Part shown: one piece after another, positions 19,486 through 29,112 of the stretch
Layout of the letters: every line of letters starts with the position of its first letter
Numbering within the stretch: position 1 is the first letter of the stretch
Origin: Gordonia rubripertincta
GTDB taxonomy: Bacteria; Actinomycetota; Actinomycetes; Mycobacteriales; Mycobacteriaceae
Direction: 5' to 3'
Assembly: GCF_038024875.1 (NCBI RefSeq)
Contig: NZ_CP136136.1
Coordinates: forward strand, 4,402,001 to 4,466,000
Length of the DNA stretch: 64,000 nt
Translations under genes and position numbers: made by a program
Notes under the pieces: model-generated
Told to the model about the DNA's origin: nothing
The model's database searches: none
The model's input: only the letters and a program-made list of their open reading frames with translations

Positions 19486-20118
19486 CTACAGGCCGTGAGA
19501 ACTCTCACGAACCGCGGCGATCGCGTCCGGATCGCCGTCGAAGGTGACCGCCACGGGGCGGCGTCCGAACGCGAAGAGGACGAGTTCGCCGATCGATCCC
19601 GTGACGACGACGTCCTTGCCGGAGCCGACGGTGACGAGGTCCTCGCCGGTGGTCGTGCGCAGGGTGACGCGTGCGGGGATCTTCTTCAGGGTCATCTTCG
19701 CCATCGAGGTGACCGGACCGCGCAGCTCGGCCTCGAGTTCGGGCGACAACGTGCGCGGCGTCCAGCGACCCTCCGGATCCGCTCCCCCGCGCAGCACGTC
19801 CTCGTGGTGGACGAACATCTCGGCGAGGTTGGCGAACCGGTCGACCAGTTTGAACGGCGAGTAGATCGGCGGTCCGGAGGCGAGTTCGGCGAGCAACTCG
19901 TCGAAGTCTCGCCGGGCGGCCCCGGCCCGCACCTTCTCGGTGTACCCGGCGAAGGCCGGGATCACGATGCCGGGCCCGGTGTCGGGGCGTCGTTCGCGGA
20001 CGACGAGATGAGCCAACAGATCGCGGGTGGTCCAGCCCTCACAGAGGGTGGGCGCGTCCGGGCCCACCTTCTTCATGGTCTCGACGAGAGCCGCTCGTTC
20101 CTCCTGTGCACCGGTCAC
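19486..20118 (-). CDS. TIGR03085 family DinB/mycothiol-dependent maleylpyruvate isomerase-like protein
   Basis: A protein of about 210 residues with the N-terminal helical fold of mycothiol-dependent isomerases (CEGWTTRDLLAHLVVRERRPD). The His in LLAHL and the later FVHHEDVLRG look like the metal-binding positions. The C-terminal half (VTVGSGKDVVVTGSIGELVLFAFGR) is the part specific to TIGR03085. The start could be GTG 20118 (used here) or GTG 20127. It lies between ftsK and RNase J on the same strand. The substrate is unknown. Confidence 0.83.
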   Translation of the reverse strand: MTGAQEERAALVETMKKVGPDAPTLCEGWTTRDLLAHLVVRERRPDTGPGIVIPAFAGYTEKVRAGAARRDFDELLAELASGPPIYSPFKLVDRFANLAEMFVHHEDVLRGGADPEGRWTPRTLSPELEAELRGPVTSMAKMTLKKIPARVTLRTTTGEDLVTVGSGKDVVVTGSIGELVLFAFGRRPVAVTFDGDPDAIAAVRESSHGL

Positions 20119-20139
20119 CCGGCCCACAGTAGCGAGAAA

Positions 20140-22163
20140 CTAGTCGGCGCCGACCGCGAGCACCGTCGGCACGATCATCGGGCGCCGGCGGTAGGTGTCG
20201 GAGACCCAACGGCCCACGGCGCGCCGGATTCCCTGCGCGATGCGGTGCGCGTCGCTGACACCCTCGGCGGCCAGCGAGTCGAGAACCTGGTTGACCAGGT
20301 CGGCGGCCGACTTGAGCGCGTCCGGGTCGTCGGAGAAGCCGCGGCCGGAGACCTCCGGCGAGCTGACCGCGCGACCCGTCGTCGCATCGATGGCGACGGT
20401 GATCGCGATGAAACCGCCCTCGCCGAGCACGAGGCGCTCGGACAGGGTCGACTCGCCGACGTCACCGACGGACAGTCCGTCGACGTAGACGTGCCCGACC
20501 GGAACGCGTCCGACGATCTCGGCGCGTCCGTCGACGAGGTCGACCACGACACCGTCCTCGGCCAGCACGACGCGGTCCTCGGGCACACCGGTCGCGACGG
20601 CGAGTGCCGCGTTGGCGCGCAGATGGCGCCATTCGCCGTGCACCGGCATCACGTTCGACGGCCGCACCGCGTTGTACAGGTAGAGCAGCTCGCCGGCCGA
20701 GGCGTGACCGGACACGTGGACCTTGGCGCTCTGCTGCGTGATCACGGTGGCACCGCGCTTGGCCAGGCCGTTCACCACGGCGAAGACCGAGTTCTCGTTA
20801 CCCGGGATCAGCGAGGACGCCAGCACGACGAGGTCGTCGGCGCGGATGTTGATCTGGCGGTGCTCGCCGCGTGCCATCCGCGACAGCGCCGACAGCGGCT
20901 CACCCTGCGAACCGGTGGAGATCAGCACCACGCGATGGTCGGGAAGCGTTGCGGCGGTGTCGATGTCGACGACCACCCCGTCGGGCATCGACAGGTAACC
21001 GAGGTCCTGCGCGATCTGCATGTTCCGCACCATCGACCGGCCCACGAAGCAGACGCGCCGGTTGTGGGTGTGCGCGACGTCGATGATCTGCTGGATGCGG
21101 TGTACGTGGCTGGCGAAGGACGCGACGATGACGCGCTGCCTGGCCTTGCCGATCACCTGGTCGAGCACCCCGCCGATCTCGCGTTCGGGGGTGACGAAGC
21201 CGGGGACCTCGGCGTTGGTCGAGTCGACGAGGAACAGGTCCACGCCCTCGTCGCCGAGGCGGCTGAAGCCGGCGAGGTCGGTCAGGCGACCATCGAGCGG
21301 CAGCTGGTCGAGTTTGATGTCGCCGGTGTGCAGTACGACGCCCGCGGGTGTGCGGATCGCGACGGCGATGGCGTCGGGGATCGAGTGGTTGACCGCGAAG
21401 TACTCACAGTCGAACGGACCGTGACTGGTCGTCTCCCCCTCGGTGACCTGGACGAGCTTCGGCCGGAGGCGGTGTTCGCGGCACTTGGCGTCGACGAGCG
21501 CGAGTGTGAACTTCGACCCGACGACGGGGATGTCACTTCGCAGCCGCAGCAGGAACGGGATCGCGCCGATGTGGTCTTCGTGGCCGTGGGTGAGGATCAC
21601 CGCGTCGACGTCGTCCATGCGGTCTTCGATGTAGCGGAAGTCCGGCAGGATCAGGTCGACGCCGGGCTGCTGATCCTCGGGGAACAGCACGCCGCAGTCG
21701 ACGATCAGGAGACGGCCGTCGTACTCGAAGACGGTCATGTTGCGGCCGATCTCGCCGATACCGCCGAGCGCGACGATCCTCAGTCCACCCTTGGGCAGGC
21801 GGCGCGGGGTGCCGAGGCGATCGACGGGAGCCGGGGTCGCCTGCTCGTTGCGACGGCCCCCGCGGGGGTCGCCGCCGCGTTCGTGGCGGCCGCGCCGACC
21901 ACCGGACGACGAACCGGACTTCTGCTTGGCGGCGTGTTTGGGGTGCGGTTTCAGCCTTCGGCGCAGTCTCGGCCTTGGGGTGCGTTCCCAGATTTCCGTG
22001 CGGCAGGAGCGTCGGGCGCGGTCGTGGCCGGTACCGGATCCACCGGCACGGCCTCCACCGGCGGTGTGACGGGGGGTCCGGCCTTACGGGAGGCGGCGCG
22101 GCGTCGGGTGCGCGGCGTCCGCGTTTCGGGACCGTTGGTGTCGCTGCCGGTGTTGTCGGTCAT
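20140..22163 (-). CDS. rnj: Ribonuclease J (two frameshifts in N-terminal extension as read)
   Basis: A dual endo-/5'-exoribonuclease of the metallo-beta-lactamase/beta-CASP type for rRNA processing and mRNA decay. The metal motif is LTHGHEDHIGA; the beta-CASP part includes FASHVHRIQQIIDVA and SGHASAGELLYLY. The catalytic ORF as read starts at an internal ATG (21738), but the essential strand GGLRIVALGGIGEIGRN lies upstream of it in the same frame without a start codon. The true start is ATG 22163, overlapping the dapA stop (TGATG). From there two extra bases, in GCACCCC runs at 21939-21946 and 21976-21983, break the frame. Removing both gives a continuous 673-residue protein with a basic, KAETAP-repeated extension. 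Confidence 0.9.
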
Positions 22164-23068
22164 CAGGCGAGAACACCTGCCGCACGTAGGTCCACGATCA
22201 GCTCCTCGATCTGAGGCCCGGAAGCGGGCACCTGCGGCAGGCGCGGATCGCCCACCTCGAGTCCGAGAATGCGCAGCGCGGCCTTCACCATCGTGACACC
22301 TCCGAGGCGTCCCATGGCGTTGACGAGCGGGAGCATCGACGTGTTGAGGGTCCGGGCCGTGGCGAGATCCCCCTTCTCCACCGCGATCTGCATCTCGCGC
22401 AGGCGATCCGGCACGAGGTGCCCGATCACGCTGACGAATCCGGTGGCGCCGATCGACAGCCACGGCAGGTTGAGTGCGTCCTCGCCCGAGAGGTATTCGA
22501 GCTTGGTGGTGGCGATGAGGCCGGCGGCCGAGTGCAGGTCGCCCTTGGCGTCCTTGACGCCGCGGATGTTCGGGTGTTCGGCGAGGGCCAGCATCGTCTC
22601 GTTGGCGATGGGCACGACCGAGCGCGGCGGGATGTCGTAGAGCAGCACGGGAAGTGCGGTCGCGTCGGCGACGGTCCGGAAGTGCGCGAGGAGGCCGGCC
22701 TGCGGCGGCTTGGAGTAGTACGGGGTCACCACGAGCAGACCGTGGGCGCCGATCTTCTCCGATTCGATGGCGAACCGCACGCTCTCGGCGGTGTCATAGC
22801 TACCGGCACCCTGGGTGATGCGGGCGCGGTCGCCGACGGCGTCCAGCACGACACGCAGCAGGTCGAGCTTCTCGGGCACGGTGGTGGTCGGCGACTCGCC
22901 GGTGGTTCCGGACACGACCAGCCCGTCACAACCCTTGGACACGAGGTGGTCGGCCAGGACGGCGGCCTTGTCCAGATCGAGACTTCCGTCGGGACGGAAG
23001 GGGGTCACCATCGCCACCACGTTCGTCCCGAAGGGATGCTCGTGCAGCGGTTCCTGGACTGCGTTCAT
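22163..23068 (-). CDS. dapA: 4-hydroxy-tetrahydrodipicolinate synthase DapA
   Basis: Condenses pyruvate with aspartate semialdehyde in the lysine/diaminopimelate pathway. A 301-residue TIM barrel with the pyruvate-binding SGTTGESPTT, the Tyr motif LLYDIPPRSVVP and the Schiff-base Lys in IRGVKDAKGDL. The ATG at 23068 (MNAVQEPL) was chosen because homology starts at HPFGTNVVAMVTPF. The TGA shares a base with the RNase J start (TGATG). The later pathway enzyme DapB is encoded 13 kb away. Confidence 0.96.
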   Translation of the reverse strand: MNAVQEPLHEHPFGTNVVAMVTPFRPDGSLDLDKAAVLADHLVSKGCDGLVVSGTTGESPTTTVPEKLDLLRVVLDAVGDRARITQGAGSYDTAESVRFAIESEKIGAHGLLVVTPYYSKPPQAGLLAHFRTVADATALPVLLYDIPPRSVVPIANETMLALAEHPNIRGVKDAKGDLHSAAGLIATTKLEYLSGEDALNLPWLSIGATGFVSVIGHLVPDRLREMQIAVEKGDLATARTLNTSMLPLVNAMGRLGGVTMVKAALRILGLEVGDPRLPQVPASGPQIEELIVDLRAAGVLA

Positions 23069-23106
23069 GGTGCTAAAGGCTACCGCCTCCGTATCCGTGA
23101 CGGGTC

Positions 23107-23859
23107 TCACCCTTCCAGCACGAACGGTGAGGTCGCGACCTCGGTGCCGTCGGCGAGCGTGCCGATCTCGAAATCTCCGAACACAGTGGGCGCCACCTGC
23201 ATCAATTGCCGCAGGCATTCGACGGCGAGCTGGCGGATCTCGACGTCGGCGTGCTCGGTGGCGCGCATGCCGACGAAGTGCCGCCACGCCCGGTAGTTGC
23301 CGGTCACGACGATCTTGGTCTCGGTGGCGTTCGGGAGCACCGATCGCGCCGCCTGACGTGCCTGCTTGCGGCGCAGGATCGCGTTCGGGACGTCGGCGAA
23401 CTTCGCCTCCAGCGCGTCGAGGAGTTCGGTGTACGCCGCACGGCTCGCGTCGGTGGCGGCGGTGAAGAGCTCCTCGAGGTGCTCGTCGCCGACGATCGCG
23501 GGCGGCGCGACGACATTGGAGTCGTGTTCGGGCACGAAGCGCTGCGAGAGCTGCGAGTAGGAGAAGTGCCGGTGGCGGATCAGCTCATGGGTGCACGAGC
23601 GCGAGATCCCGGAGATGTAGAAGGTCACCGAGGCGTGCTCGAGCAGCGACAGGTGCCCGACCTCGAGGATGTGCCGGAGGTAGCCGGCGTTGGTGGCGGT
23701 GCGGGGGTTGGGCTTGTCCCAGCTCTGGTAGCAGGCGCGGCCCGCGAACTCGACGAGCGCCTCACCGCCCTCGGCGTCCGTGCTCCACGGCACGTCCTCG
23801 GGCGGGGTGAACTGGGTCATGGCGACCATCTGCACCTTCAGCGGCACCAACTCGGACAC
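23107..23859 (-). CDS. thyX: Flavin-dependent thymidylate synthase ThyX
   Basis: Makes dTMP from dUMP using methylene-THF and FADH2/NADPH. The diagnostic motif RHRHFSYSQLSQR (RHRxxSx4-SxR type) is present, and SCTHELIRHRHFSY and GNYRAWRHFVGMRATEHA are typical. The GTG at 23859 (SELVPLKVQMVAMTQF) has a GGAGGGG site 5 bases upstream; a longer in-frame reading to 23904 lacks one. Classical ThyA is also encoded in this window at 28.2-29.0 kb, as in M. tuberculosis, so the cell has both dTMP routes. Confidence 0.96.
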   Translation of the reverse strand: MSELVPLKVQMVAMTQFTPPEDVPWSTDAEGGEALVEFAGRACYQSWDKPNPRTATNAGYLRHILEVGHLSLLEHASVTFYISGISRSCTHELIRHRHFSYSQLSQRFVPEHDSNVVAPPAIVGDEHLEELFTAATDASRAAYTELLDALEAKFADVPNAILRRKQARQAARSVLPNATETKIVVTGNYRAWRHFVGMRATEHADVEIRQLAVECLRQLMQVAPTVFGDFEIGTLADGTEVATSPFVLEG

Positions 23860-23963
23860 GCAGTCCCCTCCGTTCGACGTTTGTGTGACCTGATTGTCCC
23901 CCACCGCTCCGCCGGGCTCGGATTCGGCCTGAAGTCGCGGTCCGCGGTGGGTAAGGTCCCTAT

Positions 23964-25628
23964 GTGTCCACTCGGCATGAGTCCACCCGACGGACTTTCC
24001 TGCGAACCGGTGCGGTCGTCACCGGCGCCGCCCTCACCTTGCCCACCCTCGCCGAACCCGGCCCGGCGCAGGCCGCCCCGCGGAACGTCTTCGTCCACGG
24101 CATCGCCTCCGGCGATCCGCTGCCCGACGCGGTCATCCTGTGGACCCGCATCACCCAGTCCCCTGCGTCGACGCCGGGTTCCGGTGTGGGACAAACGTGT
24201 TCGGTCCGTTGGGAGATCGCCCGGGACGCGGGTTTCGGTGCGATCGTCGGTTCCGGGGTCGAGCAGACATCGGCCGAAAAGGACTTCACCGTCAAGGTCG
24301 ACGCCACCGGGCTGAGTCCGCGGACGACGTACCACTACCGGTTCACCGTGACGTCGGGACCGGCCGCCGGGGCCACCTCGCCGGTCGGCACCACCCGCAC
24401 CGCTCCCGCCACGAGCGCCGACGTCGCACGAATCCGCTTCGGCGTCGTTTCCTGCGCCAACTGGGAGGCGGGTTACTTCTCGGCCTACCGTCACCTGGCC
24501 GCCCAACCAGGACTCGACGCGGTGATCCATCTCGGCGACTATTTCTACGACTATCAAACCGGCCGCTACACAGGGAAAACCGGAACCGTCCGGGTCCATG
24601 ACCCGCGCCACGAGGTTGTCACGCTGCGCGACTACCGGACGCGGCACGCCCAGTACAAGACCGACCCGGACCTCGCCGCACTGCACCGGAAGGTGCCGTT
24701 CATCCCCGTCTGGGACGACCACGAGACCGCCAACGACGCCTGGAGCGGCGGCGCGGAGAACCATCAGCCGAACGAGGGCCCGTGGCCGGTCCGGCGCGCC
24801 GCCGCGCTCCGCGCCTACTCCGAGTGGATGCCCATCCGCCCCGGCGTCGACCCGCAGGGCCGACACCTGTTCCGCCGACTGCGGTTCGGGAAACTGCTCG
24901 AGCTGTCGATGCTGGATCTGCGTTCCTACCGCGACCTGCAGGTGAGCGCACGGTCGGCGAGCATCGACGACCAGGCTCGCACGATCACGGGGAAGGCGCA
25001 GATGTCGTGGCTCACCAACGGGCTCATATCGTCGGAGACCCGCTGGAAGATCGTCGGCAACCCGGTGATGATCACGCCGGTGCTGATCCCGCCGCTCGAT
25101 CCGGCGACGACCGGTGCGGTCACCTCGATGCTCGGGGTCCCGAAGGAGGGAATCCCCTACAACGCCGATCAGTGGGACGGGTATGCCGCCGACCGTCGGC
25201 GTCTGCTCGACTCGATCCGGACCAACCGCGTCGACAACGTCGTCTTCGTCACCGGCGACATCCACTCGTCGTGGGCCTGCGATGTCCCGGTCAACGTGGC
25301 GAACTATCCCGGCGCCGGGACCGTCGCCACCGAACTCGTCGGCACCTCGGTCACGGCGACCAACGTCGACGACATGTTCAACGTGCCGCCGGACACCGCC
25401 GGCGTCGCGGCGTCGGCGGCGTTCCGTTCGGCGAACCACCATGTGCGTTTCTGCGAGCTGGACGCGCACGGGTACTCGGTCCTCACCGTCACCCCCGCGG
25501 CGACCCAGATGGACTGGTACTACGTGAACAACAAGATCGACCCGCGGTCGGGCCAGTTCTACGCGAAGTCCTACCGGGTGCGCAGCGGTACGCAGCGGGT
25601 CGAGCCGGTCGGCCGACCCGCCGTCTAG
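23964..25628 (+). CDS. phoD: Tat-exported PhoD-type alkaline phosphatase/phosphodiesterase
   Basis: A 554-residue protein with a twin-arginine signal (RRTFLRTGAVVTGAALTLP, cleavage near AQAAP). An N-terminal fibronectin-like PhoD domain (FVHGIASGDPLPDAVILWTRIT) precedes the metallophosphatase domain: FGVVSCANWEAGYFSAYRHLA, IHLGDYFYDY, PVWDDHETANDAWSGGAENH and VTGDIHSSW. The ligands are those expected for a Ca/Fe PhoD enzyme, and Tat export fits cofactor loading before secretion. The start is GTG at 23964. The last 4 bases overlap the convergent HAD gene. Confidence 0.92.
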   Translation: MSTRHESTRRTFLRTGAVVTGAALTLPTLAEPGPAQAAPRNVFVHGIASGDPLPDAVILWTRITQSPASTPGSGVGQTCSVRWEIARDAGFGAIVGSGVEQTSAEKDFTVKVDATGLSPRTTYHYRFTVTSGPAAGATSPVGTTRTAPATSADVARIRFGVVSCANWEAGYFSAYRHLAAQPGLDAVIHLGDYFYDYQTGRYTGKTGTVRVHDPRHEVVTLRDYRTRHAQYKTDPDLAALHRKVPFIPVWDDHETANDAWSGGAENHQPNEGPWPVRRAAALRAYSEWMPIRPGVDPQGRHLFRRLRFGKLLELSMLDLRSYRDLQVSARSASIDDQARTITGKAQMSWLTNGLISSETRWKIVGNPVMITPVLIPPLDPATTGAVTSMLGVPKEGIPYNADQWDGYAADRRRLLDSIRTNRVDNVVFVTGDIHSSWACDVPVNVANYPGAGTVATELVGTSVTATNVDDMFNVPPDTAGVAASAAFRSANHHVRFCELDAHGYSVLTVTPAATQMDWYYVNNKIDPRSGQFYAKSYRVRSGTQRVEPVGRPAV

Positions 25629-26392
25629 CTCTGGTCCAGGATCGCCGACAGCTTGGCGTGGGTGTCGGGCCAGCCGTGCACGGCGATCGAGGTGATGCCC
25701 AGCGCCTTGACCGGGTAGTCGTTGCCGCCCTCGTCGAGGCGATCACCGAAGAACAGGATGTCCGAGGTGGTCAGGCCGAGGATGTCCATCAGCTTGAGCG
25801 CGCCGTACGCCTTGTCGATGCCCTTCTTGGTGACGTCGACCGACGTCGAACCGCCGCTGCGTACCTCGAGGTCGGGCAGCCGTTCGGCGGCGTAGGCGCG
25901 CAGCGACTCCTTCTTCGCGCCGTCCGGATCCCAGGCGGCCTTCGCGTCGACCGGCGCCTTCTGCCCGAGCGCGCTGAAGGTGATCTGGCTGCCGCGGTCC
26001 TCGAGGATCTCGCCCCAGGTCTCGGTTTCCCAGATGCCGAGTTCCTTGGCACCGGTCTCGAGGACGTCGAGGGTGCGCTTCTTCTCGTCGTCGGTGAGGT
26101 ACTCGGCGTAGACGGTCTCCCACTCGTTGCCCGCCCAGCGCACGTACTGGGTGCCGCAGGTGGGCATCAGGTGGAGGTTGCCGACCGAGTCGAAAGTGCC
26201 GAGACGCGCGAGGACCTGCTTCTCGAACTGCGTGAAGTTGCCGCCGGAGATGATGCACCCGAGGCTGACGTCGAGCATCCGGCGGAGCAGGTCCACCATC
26301 TGGTCGTCGAGCGGGCTCTTCGAGGGTGCGAGTGTGTCGTCGAGGTCGAACATCACCAAGCGGTAGTCGTTGCCGTCATACGACACGGTCAT
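25625..26392 (-). CDS. HAD-superfamily (IIB) phosphatase
   Basis: A 255-residue phosphohydrolase. The nucleophile motif is LVMFDLDDTLAPSKSPL, motif II lies near CIISGGNFTQFEKQVL, Lys is in DVTKKGIDKAYGALKL, and motif III/IV is ILFFGDRLDEGGNDYPVKA. The layout resembles phosphomannomutase-type and sucrose-phosphatase-type IIB HADs. The substrate cannot be read from sequence. It is convergent with and overlaps phoD by 4 bp. Confidence 0.85.
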   Translation of the reverse strand: MTVSYDGNDYRLVMFDLDDTLAPSKSPLDDQMVDLLRRMLDVSLGCIISGGNFTQFEKQVLARLGTFDSVGNLHLMPTCGTQYVRWAGNEWETVYAEYLTDDEKKRTLDVLETGAKELGIWETETWGEILEDRGSQITFSALGQKAPVDAKAAWDPDGAKKESLRAYAAERLPDLEVRSGGSTSVDVTKKGIDKAYGALKLMDILGLTTSDILFFGDRLDEGGNDYPVKALGITSIAVHGWPDTHAKLSAILDQS

Positions 26393-26455
26393 CGTCGGTT
26401 CTCTCCTTCTGGTCGTCCCCGGTTGTTGTCCCGCTGTTTCGCGGCCTCCCGGTGC

Positions 26456-27682
26456 TCAGCATCCCATCACGGCTCGGAGATCGCGCGCGAGGTCACCCTT
26501 CGTGCCCACCGACACGTCGTCGAGGTCGAGCCAGCCCGCGAATGTGCGCAGGTCGGCGGCCAATCGATCGGCGACGACGCCGCGATCGTGTCCGGGCTCA
26601 CAGAAGGCGCCGAGTACCAACAGGGTTCGGGATCTGCGGTCGGCCTTCAGGTCGACGCGGGCCGCGATGTCGGTGCCCAGCAGGTACGGCAGCACGTAAT
26701 AGCCGTGGACACGTTTGTGCTCGGGGACGTAGATCTCGATGCGGTAGTGGAAGTCGAAGAGGCGCTCGGCTCGTGGCCGGAAGAAGACGAGCGGGTCGAA
26801 CGGCGAGAGGATCGCCGAGGTGTCGATGCGGCGCGGCATCGGCGCACCGTCTGCGAGATAGGCGGGGTCGCGCCATCCGTCGACCGAGACCTCGTGCAGC
26901 ACACCCGAATCCACGAGGTCGGCGACGGCCGGCCGGGCGTCGGCCGGTTTGAGGCGGTAGTAGTCGGCGAGGTCGGCGACGGTCGCGACACCCAGTGAGC
27001 GCGCGGCCCGGGCGATGAGATCCCGGTGCGCCTGCGCGCGATCCGGGTGCTGCGCGGCGATGTCGGCGCCGACGACCCGTTCGGTGAGGTCGTAGTGACG
27101 CATGAAGTTGCCGTTGCGCACCGCCGACAGGTCGCCGGCGGCGAACATCGCCTCGCACAGGTGCTTGATCTCGCCGCGCTGCCACCAGCTCCCGGCGGTG
27201 CCCGGCTCGCGTTCGATGCCGAGCTCCTCCTCGATCGTCCTCGGCATCGCGGCGCCGATCTCCTCGATCACGCTGCGGACGTCCTCGGCGAGACTCCGGT
27301 TGCGGCGCATGACCTCACGCGTGTGCCGATACCGCCCGTCGGCGAATTCGTCCATGCGCCAACGGAACAGCGGCCAGTCCTCGACCGGGATGAGAGCCGC
27401 CTCGTGAGCCCAGTATTCGACGAGCAGACGCTTCCCGCGGACCGGTTGCCAGGCGGCGCGATGCAGGAGGTCGGGGTCGTAGGGTCCGAGCCGGCTGTAG
27501 AGCGGCATGAAGTGCGCTCGCGCGACGATGTTGACCGAATCCATCTGGAGCAGACCCGTCCGGCCGACGACCCGCTTGAGGTGGGCCATGCTCGGGGCGC
27601 CCGACGGTGCACGGTCGGCGAATCCCTGTGCAGCGAGCGCGGTTCGACGGGCCTGAGCCGAGGTGAGACGCTCCGGTGCCAT
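26456..27682 (-). CDS. Winged-helix protein of the HTH_42 / AlkZ (YcaQ) DNA glycosylase superfamily
   Basis: A 408-residue protein of the winged-helix superfamily that includes AlkZ/YcaQ interstrand-crosslink glycosylases. Visible blocks are LTSAQARRTALAAQGF, LGLLQMDSVNIVARAH-type (here GLLQMDSVNIVARAHFMPLYSRLG), LLVEYWAHEAALIP and a C-terminal ILSPFDPLVFFRPRAERLFDF. The QMDS motif differs from the QxQ active site of AlkZ. The start (ATG 27682) overlaps the dfrA stop as TGATG, so it is coupled to the folate genes. A repair glycosylase role is likely but unproven. Confidence 0.8.
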   Translation of the reverse strand: MAPERLTSAQARRTALAAQGFADRAPSGAPSMAHLKRVVGRTGLLQMDSVNIVARAHFMPLYSRLGPYDPDLLHRAAWQPVRGKRLLVEYWAHEAALIPVEDWPLFRWRMDEFADGRYRHTREVMRRNRSLAEDVRSVIEEIGAAMPRTIEEELGIEREPGTAGSWWQRGEIKHLCEAMFAAGDLSAVRNGNFMRHYDLTERVVGADIAAQHPDRAQAHRDLIARAARSLGVATVADLADYYRLKPADARPAVADLVDSGVLHEVSVDGWRDPAYLADGAPMPRRIDTSAILSPFDPLVFFRPRAERLFDFHYRIEIYVPEHKRVHGYYVLPYLLGTDIAARVDLKADRRSRTLLVLGAFCEPGHDRGVVADRLAADLRTFAGWLDLDDVSVGTKGDLARDLRAVMGC

Positions 27683-28188
27683 CAGCGCGTGTAGTCGACG
27701 AATCGGTAGGCGGTGCCGGTGGTCGAGGTCTGCCACTCCCCCTTGTCGGCGACGGTCCACCCGGGACCGATCTCCGGCGCGAACGCGTCGGCTCCCGGTA
27801 CGTCGACATCGATCTCGGTGACGTACAGTTCCGTGGCGTGATCCATGGCGAGCCGGTAGATCTCACCGCCGCCGATGACGCCCACGGTGTCGCCGTCGGC
27901 CAGGCTCAATGCCTCGTCGATCGTCCGGGCGGTCAGCGCACCGTCTGCCAACCAGTCCGCATTGCGGGTGACCACGATGTTGGTGCGCCCGGGCAGCGGC
28001 CGGAACCTCGGCGGCAGGGAGTCCCACGTCTTGCGGCCCATGATGACCGGGTTGCCGAGCGTCTTCTCCTTGAACCGCGCCATGTCCTCGGGGACGCGCC
28101 ACGGGATGGTGTTGTCACGACCGATCGCCGCCCCCTTGCCGGCGACCTCGCGGCCCTGCGCCCAGACGAGCCGGACCCGGCGGGTCAC
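27682..28188 (-). CDS. dfrA: Dihydrofolate reductase
   Basis: Regenerates tetrahydrofolate consumed by ThyA. A 168-residue enzyme: VRLVWAQGREVAGKGAAIGRDNTIPWRVPEDMARFKEKT carries the substrate loop and catalytic acidic residue (DM), MGRKTWDSLP binds NADPH, and VIGGGEIYRLAM is the second nucleotide motif. The start is GTG 28188, overlapping the thyA stop (GTGTGA). Together with thyA this is the classical methylene-THF cycle operon. Confidence 0.95.
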   Translation of the reverse strand: MTRRVRLVWAQGREVAGKGAAIGRDNTIPWRVPEDMARFKEKTLGNPVIMGRKTWDSLPPRFRPLPGRTNIVVTRNADWLADGALTARTIDEALSLADGDTVGVIGGGEIYRLAMDHATELYVTEIDVDVPGADAFAPEIGPGWTVADKGEWQTSTTGTAYRFVDYTR

Positions 28189-29018
28189 ACCGCCACCGGC
28201 GCCTTGATCCCGGGATGCGACTCGTAGCCGACGATCTCGATGTCGTCGTACTCGTAATCGAAGATCGAATCCCGCTTGCGCAGTTCGAGTTTCGGGTACG
28301 GATACGGATCGCGCGAGAGCTGGAGGGTCACCTGGTCGACGTGGTTGTCGTAGATGTGGCAGTCGCCGCCGGTCCACACGAACTCACCGACCTCCAGGCC
28401 CGCCTGCTGCGCCATCATGTGGGTCAGCAGGGCGTACGACGCGATGTTGAACGGCACGCCGAGGAACAGGTCGGCCGAGCGCTGGTACAGCTGGCAGGAG
28501 AGCTTGCCGTCGGCGACGTAGAACTGGAAGAACGCGTGGCACGGGGGCAACGCCATCTGCGGGATCTCCCCCACGTTCCATGCCGACACGATGTTGCGTC
28601 GTGAGTCGGGGTTGGTCTTCAGCGTCTCGAGCGCTGCGGAGATCTGGTCGATCTGCTCCCCCGACGGCGTCGGCCAGCTGCGCCACTGGACGCCGTAGAC
28701 GGGTCCGAGGTCACCGTTCGCGTCGGCCCACTCGTCCCAGATGGTCACGCCGCGCTCCTGGAGCCAGCGGACGTTGGAGTCTCCGCGCAGGAACCACAAG
28801 AGTTCGTAGATGATCGACTTGAGGTGCACCTTCTTGGTGGTGATCAGCGGAAAGCCCTCGGCGAGGTCGTACCGCAGCTGATGACCGAAGACGCTCTTGG
28901 TTCCCGTCCCGGTGCGATCCGCCTTCGGGGTGCCCGTCTCGAGCACGAGGCGCAGCAGGTCCTCGTACGGAGTGGGGATCGTCCCGGTCGATGAGATGTC
29001 GCGGATGGCCGTGCTCAC
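28185..29018 (-). CDS. thyA: Thymidylate synthase ThyA
   Basis: Makes dTMP from dUMP and methylene-THF, leaving dihydrofolate for the adjacent DfrA. A 277-residue protein with the catalytic Cys in ALPPCHAFFQFYV, the dUMP-binding QRSADLFLGVPFNIASYALLTHMMAQQ and the C-terminal IKAPVAV. The start is GTG 29018. Its stop overlaps the dfrA start. It is divergent from the small HNH gene, marking the edge of the accessory region. Confidence 0.97.
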   Translation of the reverse strand: MSTAIRDISSTGTIPTPYEDLLRLVLETGTPKADRTGTGTKSVFGHQLRYDLAEGFPLITTKKVHLKSIIYELLWFLRGDSNVRWLQERGVTIWDEWADANGDLGPVYGVQWRSWPTPSGEQIDQISAALETLKTNPDSRRNIVSAWNVGEIPQMALPPCHAFFQFYVADGKLSCQLYQRSADLFLGVPFNIASYALLTHMMAQQAGLEVGEFVWTGGDCHIYDNHVDQVTLQLSRDPYPYPKLELRKRDSIFDYEYDDIEIVGYESHPGIKAPVAV

Positions 29019-29112
29019 GGTGGCCAGTCTAGGGGTTGGTCAAATCGGAGACTCGGTGACACGAGGTTGTGACTGCTGAGGCTGGTGTGATCAGAACGGG
29101 TATTCTCCTCCC

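Noticed and set aside
19495..22296. A 933-codon open frame on the plus strand opposite RNase J
   Set aside because: It is the antisense shadow of conserved minus-strand genes in GC-rich DNA and has no recognisable domain.
24782..26998. A 738-codon plus-strand frame across phoD and the HAD gene
   Set aside because: It runs in alternative frames of two well-supported genes and is rich in Arg/Gly, typical of high-GC shadow ORFs.
23107..29018. Coexistence of thyX and thyA as a novelty
   Set aside because: M. tuberculosis and relatives also carry both enzymes in this order.
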